In this document: positions 4,512 through 9,694 of the stretch, one piece after another | How the letters are laid out: each line of letters starts with the position of its first letter | Numbering within the stretch: position 1 is the stretch's first letter | NCBI GenBank assembly: GCA_934503195.1 | Contig: CAKSVM010000106.1 | Location: forward strand, 1-9,694 | DNA from: an uncultured Eubacteriales bacterium | GTDB taxonomy: Bacteria; Bacillota; Clostridia; Oscillospirales; CAG-272 | DNA length: 9,694 nt | Direction of reading: 5' to 3' | Notes under the pieces: model-generated | Told to the model about the DNA's origin: nothing | Databases searched by the model: none | Seen by the model: the letters and a program-made list of their open reading frames with translations, nothing else | Translations under genes and position numbers: made by a program

Positions 4512-6398
4512 TTACATCCAGATGCTGAAGAGTCTCGGATCGTTTTCGGAATAAATGTTCGAACCCGACGCGTAGTCGCACATCTTCGTCTCAAAATTCA
4601 GGTCGCCGGAGACCTTGACGTGGAAGGCCGCGCGGACTTCGCGGCTTTCGATCGGTTCGATCGCGACGTTCACCCGCTTTCCGAAGATCGTTTCCTTTCC
4701 GAACATTTCGCTCTCGGAATTTCCGACGAGCTTTGAGCGGCAGAGAAGGAGCGGACCGCGGAAAATCCGCGCGCGGTGCTCGAAATAAAGCTCGTTTTCG
4801 GTGATTCCGTTGCCGTCGTTCGTGCCGGTAATCCGGAAGAATCTGAAATCGCCGTTCGGGAAGCGTTCGACCGACCTTGTGAAGTCGACGACGCGCGGCG
4901 TCATGTCAAAGGTCAGCTCGAAAATGTTTTCCCCGGGAATAATTTTCTGCTCGGTGTAGCTGCCCGGCATCGTGAAACCAGTTCCATTCACGACGGTTTC
5001 CTTGCTCCAGACCGGGAGGCGGAGTCTGACGTGAGCCGGAGCTTTCGCGGCGATTTTGACGGTAACCTTTCCTTTGCCGAAATAATCGCCAGAGATTTCG
5101 AACTCAAAGTCGCCGATTTCGCCCTTTAATGGGTTGTAGAGGTTGACCGAAAGCCCGCCGTCCATCGACGTGACCGCGAAATCGACGCCGTTCAGGAATC
5201 CGCGCGGCATATTGTTGACGCAGCAGTGGCTGTGCTTCATCCGCGCCTGCCCCTGCGCGACCATGTGACGCCCCGACGAACGGACTCCGCGCGCGCCCCA
5301 CGTGCCGTCCTTGAAGCCCGACGCGAGGAAGGGATTATAGTAGGCCTCCTCGAAGGTGTCGGCGTACTTCGGGTCGCCGGTCAGCTCGTAAAGCCCCGAG
5401 CAGATCCGCATCCAGTGGATGACGTCGCACGGCTCCGAAATCGAGTTCTGGTACTCGGCGGCGTTCGCGAAAATATCGTTGAATCCGACCGAAAGTACGG
5501 AATTTCCTTCGTATTTTTTGAGGAGTTCGTACATATTTTCGACGGCGCGGAGATATTTTCCGACGCCCGTCACGCGGTAGAGTTCGAGCAGACCGTCAAG
5601 GCAGGACATCATTTCATAGGCCTTCGCCCAGTTCTGCGACTCCGGATACCACTCGTGAACCGGACGCATCGACAGCGCGTTCGAGATGAGATTCGGAATG
5701 TGTCCGTCGTCGCGCTCCCAGTCGTCGGCGATTTTTAACGAAAAATTCAGATACCGTTCATTTTCGGTGATCCGGTAGAGGATCAGCATCGGCTTCATGA
5801 TCGAGCAGGTCGGAAGGCCGTTGAAGGTTCCGGTCGCGCCGGGGCGGACGTTCATTCCTTCGAGCATCGAAATGTACTGGTCGGCGAATTTCGCGGCCGC
5901 GTCGAGGATCCGCTGGTCTCCGGTCAGTTCGTAGATTTCGAGCATACCCCACAGGGTATATTTCCGGCACCAGAGATTCCAGTTCCAGTTGCACGACCAG
6001 CCCATGATCGCCTTGGTTTTCTCGCGGTCGGCGGCGAAAAAGTTGGTTTTGTCCCTGTACGTGCCGATGTAGCCGTCCTCGTCGGCTGTAGAAATAAGCT
6101 TCAGAGCCGAGTCGAGGAGGGTTTTCCTGAGCTTTTCGTTATGCTCGTAGCGCGCGACACGGCAGGCCGAGATGACGAATTTGCCCCAGAATTCGCCGCG
6201 CCACCAGCCGACGAGCGTTTCGTCGTCGTTCCGGAGCGAAAACTGCTCCTCGCACTCGGCTAAAATCACGTCGCGCGCGTAGTCGCTCGTCACGCGCCGG
6301 GAGAAGAAGGTCTCCATCTGGTCGGAAATCGAGCCGGAAATCCGGACTTTTCCGAGCTCGGACGGCTCGAATTTGTTTTTTACCTTGTAAGAAATCAT
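4512..6398 (-). CDS. GH127-family (DUF1680) glycoside hydrolase, beta-L-arabinofuranosidase-like
   Basis: 628-residue protein, no signal peptide, so cytoplasmic. The family is typified by bifidobacterial HypBA1, which releases beta-L-arabinofuranose with a zinc-bound cysteine nucleophile. The start at 6398 is chosen because GAGGTG (opposite 6405-6410) lies 6 bases upstream; the in-frame ATG at 6422 has none. Numbered from that longer form, the Trp/Tyr-rich barrel core covers about 70-420, with repeated helices such as LWGMLEIYELTGD (157-169) and GLYELTGDPKYAD (343-355). The zinc-site residues are visible as Glu330-Pro-Cys332 and Cys400-Cys401, aligning with Glu338, Cys340, Cys417 and Cys418 of HypBA1. 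A C-terminal beta region follows (about 425-630). The Glu expected 16 residues before the E-x-C motif is Phe314 here, so substrate may differ. It is divergent from the serpin gene and stands alone, with its own terminator. Confidence 0.87.
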   Translation of the reverse strand: MISYKVKNKFEPSELGKVRISGSISDQMETFFSRRVTSDYARDVILAECEEQFSLRNDDETLVGWWRGEFWGKFVISACRVARYEHNEKLRKTLLDSALKLISTADEDGYIGTYRDKTNFFAADREKTKAIMGWSCNWNWNLWCRKYTLWGMLEIYELTGDQRILDAAAKFADQYISMLEGMNVRPGATGTFNGLPTCSIMKPMLILYRITENERYLNFSLKIADDWERDDGHIPNLISNALSMRPVHEWYPESQNWAKAYEMMSCLDGLLELYRVTGVGKYLRAVENMYELLKKYEGNSVLSVGFNDIFANAAEYQNSISEPCDVIHWMRICSGLYELTGDPKYADTFEEAYYNPFLASGFKDGTWGARGVRSSGRHMVAQGQARMKHSHCCVNNMPRGFLNGVDFAVTSMDGGLSVNLYNPLKGEIGDFEFEISGDYFGKGKVTVKIAAKAPAHVRLRLPVWSKETVVNGTGFTMPGSYTEQKIIPGENIFELTFDMTPRVVDFTRSVERFPNGDFRFFRITGTNDGNGITENELYFEHRARIFRGPLLLCRSKLVGNSESEMFGKETIFGKRVNVAIEPIESREVRAAFHVKVSGDLNFETKMCDYASGSNIYSENDPRLFSIWM

Positions 6399-6423
6399 TT
6401 TTTTCACCTCGTATGGAAACATT

Positions 6424-6453
6424 TTTATATTTTTCGCGTCATATATGGTACAA
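6424..6453 (-). promoter_or_regulatory. Weak candidate promoter of the GH127-type gene
   Basis: Minus-strand TTGTAC (opposite 6448-6453), 18 bases, then TATAAA (opposite 6424-6429). The -10 is good and the -35 poor. A start about 7 bases further on would put the 6422 ATG at or before the transcript start, which agrees with initiation at 6398. The same 79-base gap must also hold the serpin promoter, for which I see no convincing hexamer pair. Confidence 0.3.
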
Positions 6454-6465
6454 CGCTAATTTTTC

Positions 6466-6470
6466 GGAGG
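6466..6470 (+). promoter_or_regulatory. Serpin ribosome binding site
   Basis: GGAGG with 7 bases to the ATG at 6478, a near-ideal site that fixes the start. Confidence 0.85.
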
Positions 6471-6477
6471 AATTCAT

Positions 6478-7767
6478 ATGAAAAAGCAATTTGCCGCGCT
6501 GACCCTGACCCTCGCGCTCGCCGCGACTTCCTGCGGAATGTCGGTTTCGCCGGTCGTGGAACTCGTCGCGAAGCCGAAGCCCGCGAGTTCCGACTATAAG
6601 GATCGGCAGAATTTCACGATCGAAAACCTCGTTTCGGACGAATTTTACTCCGCGCTCGACGATTTCGCCGACAAAACCGCCGCGATATTAAATAAGGAAG
6701 GAAACGTCAACTACTCGCCGACGTCGCTCTACCTCGCCCTCGCGCTCGCGAAGCTCGGCGGCGCGGACGATCCGGGACTCACAAAGCTCCTCGGAATCGA
6801 AAAGTTCGACGGAATAACCTTCGAGTCCGATCCGTTCTACAACGACCAACCGGTAAAAATCACTGTTCCGTCGGGCGAAAACGCGGCTCTGGCCGATCAG
6901 TGCCGGAAGTTCATGAACCTGAACACGCAGAACGGCGAGTATACCGAAATCGACATCGCGAACTCGATCTGGTCGTCGGCCGGGATCAAGAAGGATTTCG
7001 CCGAAATCGCGGCTCGAAATCTCTACGCCGAGTCCTTCGAGTCGAACGACCCAAAGGCGCAGAAGGAGTGGATTTCGAAGCACACGAAGGGAACCCTTTC
7101 GCCCGACATCGAAAATCAGCTTCTTGAATTGATCTCGATCATCAACACGGTTTATTTTAAGGCCGAATGGGCTGACAGATTCGACAAATCGAAGAATGAA
7201 AAAGCGACATTTCATAGTCCAAATGCCGACGTCGAGGCCGAATTCATGGTCAAACACACGATCGGCGGCTTCCGCCGCGGCGAAAATTTCACAATCGCCG
7301 GGCGCGGCTTCAAGGACAGCGGCAGCATGATGATCGTCCTGCCCGACGAAGGCACCGGAATCCGTTCGCTGATCGAAGAATACGGCCTGACCGGACTCCT
7401 CGCCGCCGGGGAATCGAAGAGCGGCTACATCAACTGGTTCTTCCCGAAGTTCGGATTCAGAACCGAATTCAGCGTCAGAAGCCTGATTTCCGACCTTGGC
7501 GCGGGCGGAATTTTCGGCGAAAACGCCGGAATGGCGAAGAATATCACCGATTTCGAGCCGATGACGATCTCGGAAATCAGGCAGGGAAGTTACATCGCGG
7601 TCGACGAAAAGGGCGTGACGGCCTCGGCCTACACGGATATCGCGTACGCCGGATGTCCGATGCCGGTCGACACGGCCGATATGCGGATGGATCGCCCCTT
7701 CCTCTACGCGATTTACTACAAAAACGCGCTGCTTTTCGTGGGAATCGTGGACAATCCGACGGCATAA
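6478..7767 (+). CDS. Lipoprotein serpin (serine/cysteine protease inhibitor)
   Basis: 429-residue serpin, predicted to be exported and lipid-anchored: basic start, hydrophobic core, then lipobox ATSC with Cys19. Serpins trap proteases by inserting the cleaved reactive loop into a beta-sheet. Family marks, in order, are NYSPTSLYLALALAKLGG (78-95), NTVYFKAEWADRF (223-235), the hinge VDEKGVTASAY (375-385) with Glu377 (P17), Gly379 (P15) and small residues at P12-P10, and the signature DRPFLYAI (405-412), with a C-terminal strand ending at GIVDNP. The intact small-residue hinge suggests it is inhibitory. Counting from Glu377 gives Cys393 as P1 and Pro394 as P1', an unusual pair; the C-terminal side of the loop is about three residues longer than in alpha-1-antitrypsin, so P1 is uncertain. 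Likely role: protection of the cell surface from host or microbial proteases. The divergent neighbour is the hydrolase. Confidence 0.94.
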   Translation: MKKQFAALTLTLALAATSCGMSVSPVVELVAKPKPASSDYKDRQNFTIENLVSDEFYSALDDFADKTAAILNKEGNVNYSPTSLYLALALAKLGGADDPGLTKLLGIEKFDGITFESDPFYNDQPVKITVPSGENAALADQCRKFMNLNTQNGEYTEIDIANSIWSSAGIKKDFAEIAARNLYAESFESNDPKAQKEWISKHTKGTLSPDIENQLLELISIINTVYFKAEWADRFDKSKNEKATFHSPNADVEAEFMVKHTIGGFRRGENFTIAGRGFKDSGSMMIVLPDEGTGIRSLIEEYGLTGLLAAGESKSGYINWFFPKFGFRTEFSVRSLISDLGAGGIFGENAGMAKNITDFEPMTISEIRQGSYIAVDEKGVTASAYTDIAYAGCPMPVDTADMRMDRPFLYAIYYKNALLFVGIVDNPTA

Positions 7768-7845
7768 ACCGCCCGCATTCTAATTTTACCACATTTCTTT
7801 CGAAATGTAAATATCAAAATCTGACTTTTTGTATCGAAATATGAC

Positions 7846-7880
7846 AAAAATTCGTCCCACGAGTCCGGGGACGAATTTTT
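7846..7880. terminator. Bidirectional terminator between serpin and sugar-binding protein genes
   Basis: AAAAATTCGTCCC (7846-7858) and GGGACGAATTTTT (7868-7880) form a perfect 13-bp stem around a 9-base loop, with a T-run at the 3' end in both directions. It lies between the converging serpin (stop 7767) and binding-protein (stop 7899) genes and can stop both. A smaller AT-rich hairpin, ACATTTC/GAAATGT (7791-7808), precedes it. Confidence 0.9.
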
Positions 7881-7898
7881 GCGCTATATCACAATAAA

Positions 7899-9356
7899 CT
7901 ACTTTGCTTCGCGGTAAATCTTGTTGATTGTGGCGATACTGTCGAGCGCGAGCGATTCGTTAGCCGCGTAAAGCGACGCGAAATTGTGATCATCGGTCTT
8001 TGAGAGCTGCTGGCCGATCGAATTGATCGCGCCCTTGAAATTCACGTTGTCGTAGAAATATCCGGCGTCGAAAACACGTCCGTCGCGGATCAGGTCGAGC
8101 ATCTGAACCGACTCGTCGTCACGCGAATACTTCGTCTGTAGAGCAACCTCGTAGTACTGCGGCATGACGGTTTTGTACCCCTCGGCGCAGAGGGCCTCGA
8201 GGATTATCGACACGCGGTCGGGATCCGAAACCGTGATCGGGACGCCGATCAGATTGCACCCGGCATCGACATTTGTGTAGTATTTTTCCTCGTTCTCGTC
8301 AAACTTCGGCCAAGGAATTATGCCGAAATCGGCCTTCATATCGCGCATTATGTCCAAAGTTTTTATATTTCCATCAAGGAACATCAGGCGATTTTCTGAA
8401 AACGCTTTGATTAACTCGGCCTGCTTTCCGTCGGCTTTGTAGATGTATCCGGCGTCGCTGTCGGTGAAGGCGAAGAATTTTTCGAAGATGTCGACCGTCC
8501 GCTCGGTGTTGAGAGTCAGGACAAGCTCGTCGTTTTTGTCCTTTTCGCAGATCCGCTGGCCGCCCGTGTAAAGCACCTGAATCGGACCGATCCACCAAGT
8601 CGTCGCGTAGCCGAGGCGGTCGTTTTCGAAGTCGTATTTTCCGTCACCGTTGAGGTCGGAAAGGCCGAGCTTCGCGAGCTTCGTGAACTCGTCAAATGTC
8701 CATTTCCCAGATTTTACCATATCATAGAGGTCGTCGATCCGGAGCTCCTTGAAAAGCTGCTTGTTGTAGAACATTCCGTTCGCCGCGCCGAGGTTGAGGT
8801 GGCAGATGTCGCCCGAGCAGGTGTAGAGTTTGTTCGCGACCGAAAGCGACTGCCGCGAATCCTGATTCCACCACGGTTTGTCGAGGTCGATGTACTTCAT
8901 TTTTGAGTTCCATTCAAGAATCAGCTGCTCGTGGGCGTAGCGCGAGGTCGTGCGGGCGTGGCAGAGCAGAATGTCGTAGGCGTCGTCGCCGGCCATTATG
9001 GCGTTTTTCGCGTCGTTAGCGTAGACGTTAGCCGAACGAACGATTTCGAAATTGACCCCGAAACGCTCCGAAACCTTCTGATTCCGGTCGTAAACGGCGT
9101 CGTTCATTATGTCGCCGTTCGACGCCTCGGCATACATATCGGCGATGAAGCTGTCGTCGTCGCGGACGAACATCGTGAAGGCCTCGCCGCCGTAATCAAT
9201 ATCGGGCAGATCGTCCGGAATTTCGGTTTCTTCAGGCGCGGCGGTTGTGGATTCGGGCGGATCGGTCGATTCCGACGGCGGCTGTTCGACCTGACCGCAG
9301 GCGAGGGAAGAGAGCTGGGCGGCGATAAGAATGGCAAGAAGCGTGCGTTTTTTCAT
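7899..9356 (-). CDS. ABC transporter sugar-binding lipoprotein (extracellular solute-binding protein family 1)
   Basis: 485-residue solute-binding protein, probably delivering a carbohydrate to an ABC importer from the outer face of the membrane. A basic start and hydrophobic core lead to SSLAC with Cys20; Ser at -3 is less usual than Leu. A Pro/Ser/Thr/Glu-rich tether follows (21-50). The mature part has DAVYDRNQKVSERFGVNFE (86-104), YDILLCH (127-133), GKWTFDEFTKLAKLGL (217-232) and DLNGDGKYD (234-242), an EF-hand-like calcium loop often seen in clostridial members. The late SENRLMFLDG and DFGIIPWPKFDENEEKYY (343-360) also fit. No permease or ATPase gene is in the window, so it is a stand-alone unit. 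The start is supported by AAAGGG (opposite 9367-9372), 10 bases upstream, and a consensus promoter. The ligand cannot be read from the sequence. Confidence 0.92.
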   Translation of the reverse strand: MKKRTLLAILIAAQLSSLACGQVEQPPSESTDPPESTTAAPEETEIPDDLPDIDYGGEAFTMFVRDDDSFIADMYAEASNGDIMNDAVYDRNQKVSERFGVNFEIVRSANVYANDAKNAIMAGDDAYDILLCHARTTSRYAHEQLILEWNSKMKYIDLDKPWWNQDSRQSLSVANKLYTCSGDICHLNLGAANGMFYNKQLFKELRIDDLYDMVKSGKWTFDEFTKLAKLGLSDLNGDGKYDFENDRLGYATTWWIGPIQVLYTGGQRICEKDKNDELVLTLNTERTVDIFEKFFAFTDSDAGYIYKADGKQAELIKAFSENRLMFLDGNIKTLDIMRDMKADFGIIPWPKFDENEEKYYTNVDAGCNLIGVPITVSDPDRVSIILEALCAEGYKTVMPQYYEVALQTKYSRDDESVQMLDLIRDGRVFDAGYFYDNVNFKGAINSIGQQLSKTDDHNFASLYAANESLALDSIATINKIYREAK

Positions 9357-9391
9357 TGCTGGGGATCCCTTTCTGAAATAAGTTTACAATA

Positions 9392-9420
9392 ATTATACAG
9401 AAAATCGCGGGACTTGTCAA
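9392..9420 (-). promoter_or_regulatory. Consensus sigma-A promoter of the sugar-binding protein gene
   Basis: On the minus strand, TTGACA (opposite 9415-9420), 17 bases, then TATAAT (opposite 9392-9397): a full consensus match with the ideal spacer. The leader to the ATG at 9356 would be about 30 bases. Strong core elements together with adjacent upstream repeats suggest regulation may act on top of a strong promoter. Confidence 0.93.
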
Positions 9421-9457
9421 TGGATTTTATTAACATTGAGGTGGATAAAATTAACAT
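9421..9457 (-). promoter_or_regulatory. Two direct repeats abutting the -35 (candidate regulator-binding sites)
   Basis: Minus-strand ATGTTAATTTTATCCA (opposite 9442-9457) and ATGTTAATAAAATCCA (opposite 9421-9436) share 13 of 16 positions and differ only in three central bases. They are separated by CCTCA, a 21-bp period or two helical turns. The second unit ends exactly where the -35 begins. This resembles the paired half-sites used by AraC-family regulators, common for sugar transporters. The regulator is not in this window. Confidence 0.6.
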
Positions 9458-9475
9458 CATGTGAAAAATGCGCTA

Positions 9476-9528
9476 AAATCCGTCTCGAATGCACGAAAAT
9501 TGTGCCAGAATGCCGTTTTGACGGATTT
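9476..9528. repeat. 9-bp inverted repeat with nested smaller repeat
   Basis: AAATCCGTC (9476-9484) pairs perfectly with GACGGATTT (9520-9528) across 35 bases, which enclose GCAC/GTGC (9491-9494 and 9502-9505). It lies between the sugar-binding-protein promoter and the tRNA promoter. No T-run follows, so a terminator is unlikely. A regulator site or structural spacer are possible. Confidence 0.4.
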
Positions 9529-9551
9529 CCGCGGAAAATTTCAAAAACCCC

Positions 9552-9587
9552 TTGACAAACGCTTTGGAATGTGGTATAATATTATAC
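9552..9587 (+). promoter_or_regulatory. Consensus promoter of tRNA-Leu, with palindromic -10
   Basis: TTGACA (9552-9557), a 17-base spacer and TATAAT (9575-9580), all consensus. The -10 is embedded in a perfect 14-bp palindrome, GTATAATATTATAC (9574-9587), which extends into the likely start site. The short leader to the tRNA contains GAGG-AAAA-CCTC (9593-9604), a tiny hairpin. Confidence 0.92.
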
Positions 9588-9619
9588 GTTGAGAGGAAAA
9601 CCTCGAAACCAAATATCAT

Positions 9620-9694
9620 GCGAGAGTGGCGGAATTGGCAGACGCGCACGTTTGAGGTGCGTGTGGTTCACCATACGGGTTCAAGTCCCGTCTC
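9620..9694 (+). tRNA. tRNA-Leu (anticodon GAG), truncated by the window end
   Basis: Class II tRNA by sequence and fold. The acceptor 5' strand GCGAGAG starts at 9620, the D stem is GCG/CGC, and the anticodon stem CACGT/GCGTG (9647-9651 and 9659-9663) carries loop TTGAGGT with GAG at 9654-9656. A variable arm TGG-TTCA-CCA follows, then the T arm ACGGG/CCCGT with TTCAAGT. The layout matches E. coli tRNA-Leu(GAG). It should read CUC and CUU codons, which are frequent in the neighbouring genes. The acceptor 3' strand and CCA end lie beyond 9694. It is transcribed from its own strong promoter and may head a tRNA group. Confidence 0.96.

Noticed and set aside
5226..5738. A 170-codon plus-strand frame inside the GH127-type gene.
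   Set aside because: It lies opposite a well-supported gene, has no family motifs and an Arg/Val-rich shadow composition.
6399..6422. Start of the GH127-type gene at 6422.
   Set aside because: GAGGTG with 6-base spacing favours 6398, and the candidate promoter would start transcripts near or after 6422.
8631..8657. Dockerin-like calcium loop suggesting a cellulosome protein.
   Set aside because: There is a single DxNxDG loop within a binding-protein fold, with no second repeat and no C-terminal dockerin; such loops are usual in clostridial sugar-binding proteins.
9647..9663. Reading the tRNA anticodon as TTG (tRNA-Gln).
   Set aside because: That framing shifts the stem by one base; the class II variable arm and alignment to tRNA-Leu put GAG at 34-36.

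Overview
The window looks like the chromosome of an uncultured, spore-forming Clostridia (Bacillota), probably an Oscillospiraceae/Ruminococcaceae-like gut lineage. This is an inference. It rests on an intact sigma-K gene, AGGAGG-type ribosome binding sites, sigma-A promoters matching TTGACA-N17-TATAAT, a clostridial-type sugar-binding lipoprotein and a class II tRNA-Leu. Base and codon use look even across the window, with strong C/G preference at third positions, and I see no mobile element, prophage or CRISPR array.

Layout. (1) 1-121: a C-rich edge and the dapB leader. (2) 122-1418, plus strand: dapB (lysine/diaminopimelate synthesis), then a small membrane protein with an HExxH motif, closed by a terminator at 1421-1450. 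(3) 1466-4289, minus strand: a 477-residue NYN/PIN-like nuclease candidate with its own promoter, preceded by sigK and a SLOG-family (YpsA/YspA-like) gene that probably share a transcript. (4) 4512-6398, minus strand: a GH127-type glycoside hydrolase with its own terminator. (5) 6478-7767, plus strand: a lipoprotein serpin, divergent from the hydrolase. (6) 7899-9356, minus strand: a lipoprotein sugar-binding protein of an ABC importer, sharing a bidirectional terminator with the serpin. (7) 9552-9694, plus strand: a consensus promoter and a tRNA-Leu(GAG) cut by the window end.

How the parts relate. The genes are mostly single transcription units, not one pathway cluster. The plausible links are sugar capture (binding protein) with intracellular release of L-arabinofuranose or a related sugar (GH127-type enzyme), surface defence against proteases (serpin), and sporulation control (sigK).

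The most interesting signals are regulatory. sigK has a perfect 12-bp inverted repeat around its ribosome binding site, with the likely start codon inside one arm. A sigma-E-like -10 overlaps the other arm, so only read-through transcripts would carry the full hairpin. The binding-protein promoter has two 16-bp direct repeats at 21-bp period abutting the -35, a layout like AraC-family activator sites. On the protein side, the NYN protein with a large unrecognised N-terminal region, the GH127 homologue without the canonical acid/base Glu spacing, and the serpin with Cys at the predicted P1 deserve a second look.
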